Origin: Euglena gracilis
Lineage: Eukaryota; Euglenida; Euglenophyceae; Euglenales
Length of the DNA stretch: 64,000 nt
Direction of reading: 5' to 3'
Assembly (NCBI GenBank): GCA_039621445.1
Contig: CP154955.1
Span: forward strand, 33,463,417-33,527,416
In this document: piece by piece, positions 54,939 to 64,000 of the stretch
How the letters are laid out: each line of letters opens with the position of its first letter
Numbering within the stretch: the stretch's first letter is position 1
The notes under the pieces: generated by a model
Told to the model about the DNA's origin: nothing
What the model saw: only the letters and a program-made list of their open reading frames with translations
Database searches by the model: none
Translations under genes and position numbers: made by a program

Positions 54939-57625
54939 TCACTGCTGTGGCTCCCCAATGGGGCCACCTGGCCACAAAATTGGGCAGTTTCTTGTTGCCT
55001 GGGGAGGCAAATAAATCTGTTTCCAGATTTATAAAATCTTTGAACTGCTGTCTGAGCCATTGAAAAAGTTGGGGGTCTAAGGAATAATCCCCCCTGTCCA
55101 TTTCCCATCTGCTGATGGGGTCTGCCAGGCATTCTTTTGAAGGTACCCAGTTGACTTGGAGGTTTACTTGTTTTTCCATGCACCATTTGAAAAATGGTCT
55201 CAGCATTTTGTTGAAGGGGTCTTTTCTGCCCCCACCTTTGGTCAGGTAATAGTAAATTACCTGGTTGTCTACGGACAAAGAAACTGTTTCTCCAGGTTTG
55301 CTCAAACTTTTTACAGTGCTGATTGCTGCACTCAGCTCCTTTACATTTATGTGTAAAATGGAGTCTTTTCTCCAAAATTCCTGAACAAGTTCTCCTGTGT
55401 GGATGTCCAGCCCCCCCCAGGCATGGGTGCTGCTGTCTGAGTGCAACTCCCTGGTTGCATTTTGGGGGAAGGGTCTGCCCCCCCAGGTGTCCAGCAGAAT
55501 TTTTATTTCCCTTAATTGGGCTTTGATTTCCTGGGAAATGGGGTGTTTTGAGTCCCAGGGGGCTGTGGACTTTGCCACCAAAAAATTTGCCAGTGTGTCT
55601 GTGAAAGCCCTTAGAAAGGGCAGGGCCATTAGATTGCATCTTATTTGGCCCAAAATGGCAGCCAGCTGCCTTTTTGACATGTAATCCTTTTTCACAATTT
55701 TTCCCAGCTCCTTTTTTATGGTTTTGACTTTCTGGGGGGGCACCTGTAGCTTTCCTTCCTGGAAGTTTAGTTGAAAACCCAGATGGGTTACCACTTGGGT
55801 GGGTTGGAGGGTGGACTTTTTCACATTGATTTTGAACCCAGAATCCAGCAAATCTTTGACAACTGTGTTCAGGTGATTTTGTAAAGTGTTTTGGGTGGGG
55901 GCCACCAGCAAAATGTCGTCCAGGTAAATAAACACCTGGATGCCCCTTTTTCTCCACAGCTTTTCGAACGTTTTCATGACTGACATGAAAATTTGGGGCA
56001 TTACATTCAGCCCAAAGCAGCCTGTTTGAAATTCCCAGGTCTGCCCCCCCACCTGATGCCTTAAAAATGGCCTTAGGCCAGGGCTTAACGGAATATGGAA
56101 ATAGGCATCTTTCAGGTCTATTTTTGCTGCCCAGTGACCTTTTTCCAAAACTGGAAAAATGTGCTGGATATGATCCAGCTTGAAAGGTTTTGCTTGAAAC
56201 TGCTGATTCAGTTCTCTGCAATCGCTGATCATTCTCCACTTGGTTGTTCCCCCCTCTGGTTTCGAAATTAGAAACCATGGGATCAAATGCTCGGTTTCTG
56301 AATCCCAAACTCGTTTCACTGACCCAGTTTTTTCGTAATCCAGCAGAATTTTTTCTGCCTGGTTCAGGTCCAAGTTGGCTCTGGGTTTTGGGTGGGTGGA
56401 CAATTTTGGGGGATTTATCCAGGGGGGTTGGATTCCATTTCTGATCAATTGACATGTTGCTGGGAGGGCATGTTTTGACCACCACTGGAGACTTTGTTGA
56501 AGTCTCTGGTACAGGGGGGTGTCTCCCCATTTTTCCTCCATGGAATTTATTTTCCCAATTAGATGATTTTCTGGGGGCTGGGTGGGGGGTGTTGGACATT
56601 TCACAGCCCCTAGAGCCCCTAGGGCTTGAGCCCTTGGAAAAAGAAAATGTTTCTGGGGGGATGTGCATGCACTCTCTCCCTCTCTGCTCACACTCTCTCT
56701 GGAGGATCTTGTTGTTGGTTTCCATACCATAGGGCTTACTGCCCCGGATTTGCCTATCTGGCCTTCTTGATGTTGATGGTGTTGGTAGCCATACCATAGG
56801 GGGGCCACTGTGGGTCCCCCCTTTGTTGATTGAGCAGGAATAAATGCTGGTGGGGAGTCTTCCCCTTCCTGTTCCTCCTGGGGCTGGGCAGGGGGCTGCC
56901 CATTTAAATACAAAGCCCTTGCAGGGCTGCCCCTTAGCTTCTGGGGGGCCTGTGATGCACCCTCCTTGTGATCTTGTTGAAATTGATCTTCTTGACATTT
57001 CTGGCCCCAGTGGCCTTGATGATAACTTGAATGGCCCCAATGGCCTGATTGATTTCTGGGTCGCCATGCCCATTTGAAATCTTGAGGGGTTCTTGGGGCC
57101 CCACCCTTGACCCCTGGGGGTTGGTGTGATTGAGAAATGATGGGGATGGTGTGTCTGACCTTTTTTGCCCCTGCCATGTCTTGTGGGGCCTTGGTGCTGG
57201 TGGCCACCTTGGCCTTTGTTCCAGCGACTTTGGATGTTGTAGATGCCTTCATGGCTGTTTGTGCCGTCATGGCTTCTGTGGCCACCATGGCCTGTGCGGT
57301 TCTGGCTGCCATAGCCCCGCTTGAACACATAATGTGTTTTGGAAAGTTGGCCACCATGGCCCCGGTTCCAATGGCCGTAGTGGCCTGCTGGTGGTTGCTT
57401 CTGCCCCTTGCGGGGTCTTCTGACCACTGTCTGCCAGGGTCCGTGGCCATCACTTTGGGGGGTTTGGGTTGTGAACGTTTCTTTTGGGGAAATTTCTTTT
57501 GGGGAAGGGGCAGCCACGGTTCGCCATAGTCGACCCGCGCCGTCAGGTTGTCCAGCTGCTGCGGCTTCTGCTGCTCCCTCTTGAAGTTCTCCAGCGCTGT
57601 TCTTCTTGGAAATTGCATCTTTCAT
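54602..57625 (-). CDS. DIRS gag-like frame, unusually long overlap with RT
   Basis: 1007 codons with no stop, in a different frame from the RT over 2.7 kb. Only the first part looks like gag: Ala-rich start (AAEAAAAGQPDGAGRLWRTV), then DGHGPWQTVVRRPRKG and Gly/His-rich repeats. The same start recurs in the fragments at 58.1, 58.5 and 60.5 kb, supporting this frame for gag. The later 600 codons are probably a by-product of low TA content. Confidence 0.6.
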   Translation of the reverse strand: MKDAISKKNSAGELQEGAAEAAAAGQPDGAGRLWRTVAAPSPKEISPKETFTTQTPQSDGHGPWQTVVRRPRKGQKQPPAGHYGHWNRGHGGQLSKTHYVFKRGYGSQNRTGHGGHRSHDGTNSHEGIYNIQSRWNKGQGGHQHQGPTRHGRGKKGQTHHPHHFSITPTPRGQGWGPKNPSRFQMGMATQKSIRPLGPFKLSSRPLGPEMSRRSISTRSQGGCITGPPEAKGQPCKGFVFKWAAPCPAPGGTGRGRLPTSIYSCSINKGGTHSGPPMVWLPTPSTSRRPDRQIRGSKPYGMETNNKILQRECEQRGRECMHIPPETFSFSKGSSPRGSRGCEMSNTPHPAPRKSSNWENKFHGGKMGRHPPVPETSTKSPVVVKTCPPSNMSIDQKWNPTPLDKSPKIVHPPKTQSQLGPEPGRKNSAGLRKNWVSETSLGFRNRAFDPMVSNFETRGGNNQVENDQRLQRTESAVSSKTFQAGSYPAHFSSFGKRSLGSKNRPERCLFPYSVKPWPKAIFKASGGGADLGISNRLLWAECNAPNFHVSHENVRKAVEKKGHPGVYLPGRHFAGGPHPKHFTKSPEHSCQRFAGFWVQNQCEKVHPPTHPSGNPSGFSTKLPGRKATGAPPESQNHKKGAGKNCEKGLHVKKAAGCHFGPNKMQSNGPALSKGFHRHTGKFFGGKVHSPLGLKTPHFPGNQSPIKGNKNSAGHLGGQTLPPKCNQGVALRQQHPCLGGAGHPHRRTCSGILEKRLHFTHKCKGAECSNQHCKKFEQTWRNSFFVRRQPGNLLLPDQRWGQKRPLQQNAETIFQMVHGKTSKPPSQLGTFKRMPGRPHQQMGNGQGGLFLRPPTFSMAQTAVQRFYKSGNRFICLPRQQETAQFCGQVAPLGSHSSECITMSTGQHGGSLCKPPRSIIQQFLPRLKMFPQTKVLMVTPYWDSATWWPQLIKMKVPGTPCLKITPYKGMFTNCRGEQMPPPRWPLLCMICSGKFWRGSKYKLQPLTISW
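54877..57618 (-). CDS. DIRS reverse transcriptase and RNase H
   Basis: The frame is open for 913 codons. The RT palm shows LIPWFLISKPEGG, KIDLKDAYFHIPL and the catalytic box FIYLDDILLVAP (YLDD near residue 565). RNase H follows with LHSDSSTHAWGG near residue 725 and WVPSKECLADPISR near 822. The DIRS-specific tail DLFASPGNKKLPNFVARW precedes the stop. Its N-terminal 300 codons may be untranslated in this frame, because gag is read in another frame. Confidence 0.9.
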   Translation of the reverse strand: MQFPRRTALENFKREQQKPQQLDNLTARVDYGEPWLPLPQKKFPQKKRSQPKPPKVMATDPGRQWSEDPARGRSNHQQATTAIGTGAMVANFPKHIMCSSGAMAARTAQAMVATEAMTAQTAMKASTTSKVAGTKAKVATSTKAPQDMAGAKKVRHTIPIISQSHQPPGVKGGAPRTPQDFKWAWRPRNQSGHWGHSSYHQGHWGQKCQEDQFQQDHKEGASQAPQKLRGSPARALYLNGQPPAQPQEEQEGEDSPPAFIPAQSTKGGPTVAPLWYGYQHHQHQEGQIGKSGAVSPMVWKPTTRSSRESVSREGESACTSPQKHFLFPRAQALGALGAVKCPTPPTQPPENHLIGKINSMEEKWGDTPLYQRLQQSLQWWSKHALPATCQLIRNGIQPPWINPPKLSTHPKPRANLDLNQAEKILLDYEKTGSVKRVWDSETEHLIPWFLISKPEGGTTKWRMISDCRELNQQFQAKPFKLDHIQHIFPVLEKGHWAAKIDLKDAYFHIPLSPGLRPFLRHQVGGQTWEFQTGCFGLNVMPQIFMSVMKTFEKLWRKRGIQVFIYLDDILLVAPTQNTLQNHLNTVVKDLLDSGFKINVKKSTLQPTQVVTHLGFQLNFQEGKLQVPPQKVKTIKKELGKIVKKDYMSKRQLAAILGQIRCNLMALPFLRAFTDTLANFLVAKSTAPWDSKHPISQEIKAQLREIKILLDTWGGRPFPQNATRELHSDSSTHAWGGLDIHTGELVQEFWRKDSILHINVKELSAAISTVKSLSKPGETVSLSVDNQVIYYYLTKGGGRKDPFNKMLRPFFKWCMEKQVNLQVNWVPSKECLADPISRWEMDRGDYSLDPQLFQWLRQQFKDFINLETDLFASPGNKKLPNFVARWPHWGATAVNALQCPLDNMGDLYANPPGQ

Positions 57626-57785
57626 TGAAATCTTTCAGCTACTTCAACAATTTCTGTTTTGAGGTTCTGCACGAACAACTTTTTCTGGATATGTTGAATT
57701 GATTGATTGATTGACTTGTTCTTCTTCCAATTGATATGGTATTTGACGTTCCTTTCTTCTGGGTGTCGAAGGGCAAATTAAGAAT

Positions 57786-57888
57786 CAGCCAACTCCGGCG
57801 AAAAAAGGCACTAAGCGGGACCTCCTAACCCAGCGCACCCAAACAATCCAAACAACACCGCCGGCGAGCAAGGCATGGCCTCACAAGG
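57786..57888. repeat. DIRS inverted terminal repeat, right
   Basis: CAGCCAACTCCGGCGAAAAA to GGCATGGCCTCACAAGG. It is followed outward by the GTGCGGAGCCCGAGGTGTC module that recurs in every DIRS fragment here. Confidence 0.9.
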
Positions 57889-57929
57889 GCAAAGTGCGGA
57901 GCCCGAGGTGTCCCGAAGGTTTTGGGTAG

Positions 57930-58480
57930 GTTAATCGCCCTCCCTCGAGGTAAGCCGACAAGGAAGGAAGGGGCACCGAGGGCGACGAACAAAGACATTT
58001 TGAGGCCAGTCGAATTTCTGGGATGGGGGTCTTGGTGGGAAGTTTGCCACGGTTTGCCACGTGCCGATCGCATCCCCAAGCTCTCCTGCTGCGGCCGCTG
58101 CTCCAGGACGTTCTCGGCCATGCAATTCCACTTTCCCCTCCACTGCATTGCTCATTGAAGTCAAATTTGAAATTTGACTTTTTACTTTGTAGCTGATATT
58201 CGTCTGGCTCGTGTACTTCTGGATATTGAACTGAAACTTCCGGCTCCGGGATTTGCCATTATGAGGCCATGCCTTGCTCGCTGGCGGTTTGTTGTGATTG
58301 GAGTCCCTGCTTAGTGCCTTTTTCGCCGGACTTGGCTGATTCTTAACTTTGCTCTTCGACATCGAGAAGAATGGAAAAGAGTTCACGAACGAAGAAGAAC
58401 CAATAAAAGAAGTCAATATCAATTCAATATCCAGAAGGAAACGCACCAGACGAATATCAATCGAAAAGTCAACCATCAAA
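57930..58480 (-). pseudogene. Truncated DIRS copy, gag start
   Basis: Minus-strand frame with SNAVEGKVELHGRERPGAA and GELGDAIGTWQTVANFPP, aligning with the gag start of the main element, then the terminal module. Shares its 5' end with the oppositely oriented copy that follows. Confidence 0.75.
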
Positions 58481-60130
58481 ACTCAATTTGGACTTCAATG
58501 AGCAATGCAATGGAAAAGAAATTTGAATTCTATGGCCACGGACGTCCTGGAGCAGTGGGGGCAGCAGCTGGAGAACTCGGGGATGCGGTCGATACGTGGA
58601 AAACCGTGGCCGTTCTCCCCCCCCCAGACCCCCACCCCAGAAATTTCCCAGCACACCTCCCCCCCCCCGCCCAATGACGGCCACGGTCCTTGGAACAGTG
58701 TGGCCAGAAGGCCCAGAAAAAAAGAAGTCAGCCCCAGCCCTTGGTGGGCAAAGGACGGGCCATGGAGGCCCAAAATGCCTCCCAAAGAGACATTCAAGGC
58801 CCACACATCAGGGGCATAGACCCAAAGGCGCCCAGACGCCTGTACACAATTTGGCCAAAAGATGAATCAAGGCCAAGGAGGCCACCACTACAGGCGCCAT
58901 TGAGGCCAGTTTACAAAAAACTGTCAAAAAAAAGGTGAGGGGGAAAACACACAAAAAGTTGTGAAATTTGCGCATTTCACAACCTTTGATAAAGCAAAAG
59001 AAAACAAGAACTGCATTCTTTGGATCCTTAACAGCAGCTAGGGACATTTCTGATTTTTTTTAACACAATCTGCTGCAACTTTTTGGGGGCTTCTTTCTGG
59101 CTCTTTCAATTTTCGTGGACCCAATTCTATTTTACCCACAGATGTTACAAGCAAATCCCCTTAGGAAAGGGCAGAAAAGGTCTGTCAATTCATCTTACAC
59201 AACAGCCCCTGTCAAGGGAAAAGGGGGTGGCCACAGCAGCCCCCCCAGATTTCCAGTGGGATTGGAGGCCAAAAAGAAATCAAGGCCTGGTAGACCAAGA
59301 GATGGATTCCAGGAGACCTTGGAGGCCAGCAAGGAGGACCCACAGTGGCCACCAAGAAGCTAAGGAATATCATGCTGGTGAAATCCCCCGAGGGACACAC
59401 AGAGGCCCGCTGCCAAAAAGGGAAGAAAAGGGACCCACAGTGGCCCTTTCAATGACCCAATCCCCAGAGGAAAAGGGACCCACAGTGGCCCTTTTGGAGG
59501 GAGTGGCAAGAACCCCTCGAACATTTTTTTCTCATTTCCCGATCATTCAATCAAGGGGGGACCCACAGAGGCCCCCCCTATGGTATGTAAACCATCCACA
59601 TCAACACGGAGAAGACCAGATAGGCAAAACAGGGGCATTAAGCCCTATGGTATGTCTTCCAACAACAATATCCTCCAGAGAGGTGAGCAGAGGGGGAGAG
59701 AGTGCATGCACGTCCCCCCAGAAAAAAATTCACTTTCCAAGGGCACAAGCCCTAGGGGACCTAGGGGTGCAATATCCAACACCCCCAGCCCAGCCCCCCC
59801 CAAATCATCTCATCCAGGAAATAAATTCCATGGACCAGGATTGGGGACCTCACTCCACCAGAGTGGTAGGGGTAGGTTTACTCAAAACATTAGGCCTTTC
59901 TGCTCAAGAAGTTTGTGAAATTGGTCAGTGGAAGGGGGTGGAGGATTTTACTGCAAACTATCAACGACTTGGTGCCCAAGGTGCTTTGGAAGGTGCCCTG
60001 GCCCCCTTTTTTCATTGCACAATCTGGCTTCACAATGGTAAAGTGCGGAGCCCGAGGTGTCTCGTACTCCCTCGAGGCAAGCCGAACAGGGAGGAAGGGA
60101 CACCGAGGGCGAAGCACAAAAACAGTGTAA
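58260..60130 (+). mobile_element. Internally deleted DIRS derivative
   Basis: Plus-strand copy with a 5' repeat (58265-58345), a gag start near 58500 (PNDGHGPWNSVARRPRKK), middle gag, then an abrupt junction at about 59845 into the recombinase C-terminus (HSTRVVGVGLLKTLGLSAQE), followed by the terminal module. The whole RT is missing, so it is non-autonomous. Confidence 0.8.
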
Positions 60131-60255
60131 TTGACCTGTTTTCGCACATTTCGAACCCATTTTTTTGCCCCCGCCGACAGCAAAAATGCGCGACACCTCG
60201 AGCTCTGCACTTTGTCCTTGAGAGGCCACGTCTTGTTCGCCGGCGGTGTTGTTAG
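59083..60255 (+). CDS. Fused gag/recombinase-tail ORF of the deleted DIRS copy
   Basis: 390 codons. It keeps gag text (SREVSRGGESACTSPQKKIH) and then HSTRVVGVGLLKTL, IGQWKGVEDFTANYQRLGAQ. HSTR and the tyrosine survive. The first catalytic arginine is lost, so recombinase activity is not expected. An open frame of this length across a deletion junction is notable. Confidence 0.7.
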   Translation: MGASFWLFQFSWTQFYFTHRCYKQIPLGKGRKGLSIHLTQQPLSREKGVATAAPPDFQWDWRPKRNQGLVDQEMDSRRPWRPARRTHSGHQEAKEYHAGEIPRGTHRGPLPKREEKGPTVALSMTQSPEEKGPTVALLEGVARTPRTFFSHFPIIQSRGDPQRPPLWYVNHPHQHGEDQIGKTGALSPMVCLPTTISSREVSRGGESACTSPQKKIHFPRAQALGDLGVQYPTPPAQPPPNHLIQEINSMDQDWGPHSTRVVGVGLLKTLGLSAQEVCEIGQWKGVEDFTANYQRLGAQGALEGALAPFFHCTIWLHNGKVRSPRCLVLPRGKPNREEGTPRAKHKNSVIDLFSHISNPFFCPRRQQKCATPRALHFVLERPRLVRRRCC

Positions 60256-61440
60256 GGATGCTTTGGTGGGCTGGGTGAGGAGTCCCTGGTTAGTGCCTTT
60301 TTTGCCGGAGTTGGCTGATTCCTAATTTTTCCTTCCACACCAGAAGAAAGGAGCAGAGTCGTGAACTAAGACGACCCAAGACAGTAAGTCAATAAGAAAC
60401 TAATTACCATAGGGACTCAAACCAGACGAACAGCAGTTGACTTGCCATTTACAATCTCAATTTGACTTCATTGAAGAATGCGGTGGACAGGAAATTGGAA
60501 TTATGTGGTCGACGTGAACTACCTGGAGCAGCAGTCCGCCAAGCAGCTGGAGAACCTGGAGGTGCGGCCGAATCGTGGCGAGCCGTGGCCGCCCCCAGAT
60601 CCCTGCGTCAAATTTTTTCAGAAAAAAAAACACCACCAAGTGAAGGCCTCGCACTGTGTGCCACAGTGGTCAGAAGTACCAGCGGGAGGAAGGAACTCTC
60701 GTACTCCCTCGAGGCAAGCCGACCAGGGAGGAAGGGACACCGATGGCGAAGCACAACGACATTGTGAGGCCATGCCTTGCTCGCCGGCGGTTTGCTGTGA
60801 TTCTTCTGGAGCGCTGGGTTAGGAGTCCCTGCTTAGTGCTGCCTCCCCAGAGTTGGCTGCATTGTCTCCCACGTGCTGACCATGGCGCTGTCTCTTTCTC
60901 TGGGGGGGCTGCCCCTCCTCTGCCCTCCCCTGACCCCCATTTTCTTCTGACTGAGACCGTTTGAAAGAAATTTTCTTATATGGGTGGGAGTGGCCGCAAA
61001 TTTCGGTGCAAAATCAGGCCTAAAAAGGGCAAAGTGCAGAGCCCGAGGTGTCCTGAACTCCCTCGCGGAAAACCTCCAGGGAGGAAAGGACACCGAGGGC
61101 GAAGTATAAAGACCTTGTGAGCCCGACCCCCCACCTGTTAAAGAAAATTTGTCTTCAAACACGTCGGTCAGCAGAAAATGGGGGCCAGGGATGGACATGT
61201 CGGAGAAGTATCGTCGGCAAACTTCGGTGAGGCGGCGCTCTGCAAGAGTCCACCAAGCCTCACCAGCACCAAATCAAGAGTTCACGAAGCGCACCAAAAC
61301 AATCTAGACAACACCGCCCGTGAACGAGGCATGGCCTCATAAGGTCTTTGTGCGTTGCCCTCGGTGTCCGTACTCCGATGTCGGTTTCCTGGAGGAAGAT
61401 TTTAATGGCTTTTTTCGTTACCACTGCTGGAGGTTGAGTA
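60220..61440 (+). pseudogene. Further DIRS fragments
   Basis: A 5' repeat at 60222-60320, a gag start at 60478-60770 (NAVDRKLELCGRRELPGAAV), then terminal modules near 60690-60780, 61020-61120 and, reversed, 61275-61370. Frames are short and broken. Confidence 0.75.
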
Positions 61441-62350
61441 CCCAAGTTAACTTTGGCGCGCTTTACAACAAAAAAAATTCTGGAGCAATCGCGGGCTGAA
61501 CGGTCGACCTCTCTTCAGGAAGTTCGGAGCCTGAGGTGTCTCGCACCGCCCCGATGAAGACCGAGAGGGGAAGAGGTAACAAAGAAGGCGAAAAAGCAGC
61601 CACCTGCACAAAAAAAAAGATTTTTCGACCCAAAAATGTCCTAGGGCATTGTTAAGGGCACCTTGGGCACCAAGTGTTTGGAAATGGGCTGCAAAAGCAT
61701 TTACTTGCAGGTTGTGAGCGCGGGCCAGATTCGAGATTTATTTTGGTAAGAGCTGCCAGCAGAAATTAGGCATTGCCTCACAGAGATTTTGGGGAATTAC
61801 ATTTTTCACAGGCAAGCTGGCAAACAGCGTACAAGTTTGCGTGGGACTCTGAACTGGATTCAATTATCAAGTCTTGTCTTCTGGGGTGCTGTGTGGGGAA
61901 GTTTGGGAAGAGGACCCTTGAAGGCTGAAAAGTTGGTTTTGGCCAGAAGTCTGATGTGGTGAAATTATCTGGACACACTGGACCATCCCCCAACTTGCAA
62001 TGTTTATGCATGGAAATGCGGGGGGACGTCCTGGGTGACGTCACGGGGAACAAGTTTTGGGGGTGTGGTGTGTGCGGGGGGAGGGGGGTAGTGTGTACCA
62101 GGCGTATGCTTCTGTCCCCTTCCGTTGAGGAAGTTAGGATGGAAGCAGATCCTATTAGGATCTCCTAATGGGTGCCCCTTCTCTCTCCACAGGTGGTATT
62201 CTTCTTATACCTTTTCCTTCCTTTCCTTGGACCGGACTTGGATTTCCAGTCCGTCCTCCCTGCATTGCTCCGTGCTTTGCTTCTTGGGAAGTGGGAAAAG
62301 GGTTTTTACTGTTACTCTGATTTTTAGTTCCCAAGTAGGTGCGCCAAGGC
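61441..62350. other. Between the DIRS nest and the LTR element
   Basis: No supported gene. A palindromic CCTATTAGGATCTCCTAATG lies at 62147-62168. Part of this region must be the 5' LTR of the following element, but its start cannot be fixed without the 3' LTR, which is outside the window. Confidence 0.4.
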
Positions 62351-62399
62351 GAAAGCGAAGGCTTTTTGGGAATTGGGAATTGGGAATCAGACGTACACT

Positions 62400-62492
62400 T
62401 GGTAGCAGATTAGGTCACGATCCTACACATACAGCCCATACAGAAAGAAAGGCTACCAGGTTTTACACTTGGTAGCAGATTGTTTCGATCCT
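62400..62492 (+). promoter_or_regulatory. Primer-binding site, initiator-Met tRNA, in two copies
   Basis: TACACTTGGTAGCAGATT occurs at 62394 and 62464. The second continues TGTTTCGATCCTACG. TGGTAGCAGA followed by GTTTCGATCC is complementary to the 3' end of eukaryotic initiator tRNA, the usual primer of Ty3- and Ty1-type elements. The first copy reads TAGGTCACGATCC and is less complete. The LTR would end just before, at about 62398 or 62468. Confidence 0.8.
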
Positions 62493-62683
62493 ACGCTGAC
62501 TGGCAGCGGAGAGCCCCTGCACCGTTATTACACGGTCGCAGCGTCAGCTCCCGGCTTCTAGTCAACGTCTAAGCAGACGAGCAGGCTCCGGAAGGTTCTG
62601 TACGGTATTACCCGTCACAGCCCCTCTGGTGCCAGCACAACTGCTTAGTTTTGTGGGTTTTTGCTGTTCTTGTCGTCAGAAAG

Positions 62684-64000
62684 ATGCAAAGCACAGGCCC
62701 CAACCATCAATTCAACTATGCCTTATTACAGGCATCATTGCAAGACATTGACCAAGAAACTGGGGATTGGAAGCTTTTATGTGAAAGTGCTTCCAGTTCC
62801 CACGCCGATGAGGCACAATTGATTCAATTGTCACAATTGCAACACTTGTCATCATTGACAGTGGTTGGCGATGAGCCCTCCACATCATTGGCTTCAGAGG
62901 CTAATGCGGCCTCTTCCGCACTCACCTTGCCACAACGGGGGTATTCGCCTCTGTCTGCGGCAATGGTGCAGCTGCACACACCGGAGAGACCCGTGGTGAT
63001 TCCGCCACCGGGCTTCTCTGGTGATGGTGGGTTGGAAACCCCGTGTTTCTTTCAACCACCACCCGCTCTTCCACCGGCAAGCCCTTACAGAGCTTTGCCA
63101 CTACCCCCCGATATCGGGTGCTATCCCGTACTACCTTGGCAACCGGAGACTCGCCTCGTGGTGCCGGAATTCTCCGGTACATCCCAACCCATGGATGACT
63201 ATGGGAAGGGCACTGGTGAGCTCCTCACTGCTGAGGATGTGCAGGATATTGTTGCTCGGCTTCCAGGGGATCACCCCCTTGTGAGGCAGTTCAACCATGT
63301 GCAACAATGCGTTGCAGAGTGTGCAACCGCATTGAACAAAGTGCTTCAGTTTGATGAGGACAACCAGAAACATGTCTTCACCAAGCTGGAAAACTGCTGG
63401 AATTACTTGCAGGAAGTTGGCAGATATTGCCAGAGGAACTTCGAAAGTGCGGGTATTGACCTTGCAAACTTTCGGGAAACCTTTGACAGAATATGCCAAC
63501 AGCTCCCGCAAAACTTCCGGCAAATTAGTGAATGCATGCATGAAGCGGAAACGCGGAATGACTCCAAGTTTCTGCACTTGCATGGCTCACTACAACAGTT
63601 ATCGGGACAAATGGAGTCCTGTTCATCTGCGTTGTTGCATTTGCAACAACAGTTGCATGCACGAGATTCCTCGTCTGCAACATCCAGCAGTGGTGGATTT
63701 GTGTCTATGGACCATTTCACCACATTGTCCGCAACTTTCCATGAATCGCAACACCGCATTATGCAGTTGTGCGATGAAACGGAAAAGTTTCGGCAATTCC
63801 AGTCACAAGCCAACGAGAATTTTGCTCCCCACACGTATGTGCGGCAGTTGGAGGAGCGACTTTCCCGTTTGGAGCAGAAAACCTGCTATTGTGACGCGAA
63901 TCGGGTTGGATTATCCAATCTGAGCGCGAAAGTCGCGGAAATGGCACAACGGCAGGATTCCCTGCAGTTGCAGTTGCAATCCGACATTGGCGGGATTAAC
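62684..64000 (+). CDS. Gag-like ORF of an LTR retrotransposon, incomplete at window end
   Basis: Starts ATG at 62684, about 190 bp after the primer-binding site, and is open for 439 codons to the window edge. The N-terminal 100 residues are Gln/Ser-rich. The middle is Pro-rich (PERPVVIPPPGFSGDGGL). Residues from about 170 are predicted coiled coil, with LENCWNYLQEVGRYCQRNF and LRLEQKTC-like cysteine words. No zinc knuckle is seen yet. A decayed homologue lies at 30.6-32.6 kb (-). Position and homology make it gag; the family is not determined. Confidence 0.75.
   Translation, partial: MQSTGPNHQFNYALLQASLQDIDQETGDWKLLCESASSSHADEAQLIQLSQLQHLSSLTVVGDEPSTSLASEANAASSALTLPQRGYSPLSAAMVQLHTPERPVVIPPPGFSGDGGLETPCFFQPPPALPPASPYRALPLPPDIGCYPVLPWQPETRLVVPEFSGTSQPMDDYGKGTGELLTAEDVQDIVARLPGDHPLVRQFNHVQQCVAECATALNKVLQFDEDNQKHVFTKLENCWNYLQEVGRYCQRNFESAGIDLANFRETFDRICQQLPQNFRQISECMHEAETRNDSKFLHLHGSLQQLSGQMESCSSALLHLQQQLHARDSSSATSSSGGFVSMDHFTTLSATFHESQHRIMQLCDETEKFRQFQSQANENFAPHTYVRQLEERLSRLEQKTCYCDANRVGLSNLSAKVAEMAQRQDSLQLQLQSDIGGIN

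Larger units (their letters stand above)
53407..57888 (-). mobile_element. DIRS-type tyrosine-recombinase retrotransposon
   Basis: About 4.5 kb bounded by inverted repeats of about 101 bp (53407-53507 and 57786-57888; arm starts CAGCCAACTCCGGCGA). On the minus strand it encodes a gag-like frame, reverse transcriptase with RNase H, and a tyrosine recombinase. There is no integrase and no LTR, as expected of DIRS elements, which insert by recombination of a circular copy. Related fragments occur at 21.4 kb and 57.9-61.4 kb. The recombinase frame has a shift near 54530, so this copy may be inactive unless frameshifting occurs. Confidence 0.9.

Noticed and set aside
1-64000. CRISPR arrays or bacterial operons
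   Set aside because: The repeats lack regular unique spacers, and genes are interrupted by spliceosomal introns; the window is eukaryotic.

Overview
The window looks like nuclear DNA of a euglenozoan protist, a euglenid or a diplonemid rather than a kinetoplastid. The main evidence is a complete five-exon gene for the mitochondrial ATP synthase F1 gamma subunit at 38083-52813 (+). Its 305 codons match the kinetoplastid-type gamma in length and order of motifs. Introns are abundant and range from 46 nt to 9.7 kb, and most are GT-AG. Kinetoplastids almost lack introns, so they are unlikely. The organism call is inference from one protein.

Layout. 0-9.2 kb: repeats, a nested transposon pair (3594-7803) and a cluster of palindromes. 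9.3-17.4 kb (-): exons of a RING-H2 E3 ubiquitin ligase of the RNF115/RNF126 type, with N-terminal zinc finger, linker and RING. 20-25 kb (-): exons of one or more unidentified genes, one of them split by a small transposon with a perfect target duplication. 25-37 kb: foldback elements and two decayed retroelements on the minus strand. One is a gag-like copy. The other is an ORF with a 2A-like DIESNPGP motif and downstream retroelement-type motifs. 38-52.8 kb (+): the gamma gene, whose two giant introns hold minisatellites, foldbacks and several small transposons. 53.2-61.4 kb: a DIRS-type tyrosine-recombinase retrotransposon with inverted terminal repeats, followed by deleted relatives. 62.4-64 kb (+): the 5' part of an LTR retrotransposon with an initiator-Met tRNA primer site and a gag-like ORF that runs off the window.

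The unifying feature is a set of short non-autonomous elements. Each has CAGG...CCTG or CATAG...CTATG ends and most carry 8-bp target duplications (hAT-like). Nearly all contain C/G homopolymer runs and a short hairpin of the GGCGC/GCGCC type. For some insertions an uninterrupted paralogous site is present in the same window. One insertion sits in an exon, and the target duplication plus the element's pyrimidine-rich end could supply a 3' splice site. That makes an introner-like mechanism a testable hypothesis.

All calls come from reading the sequence by eye. Gene identities rest on remembered family motifs. No database search was run. Several short exon calls are tentative and are marked so.
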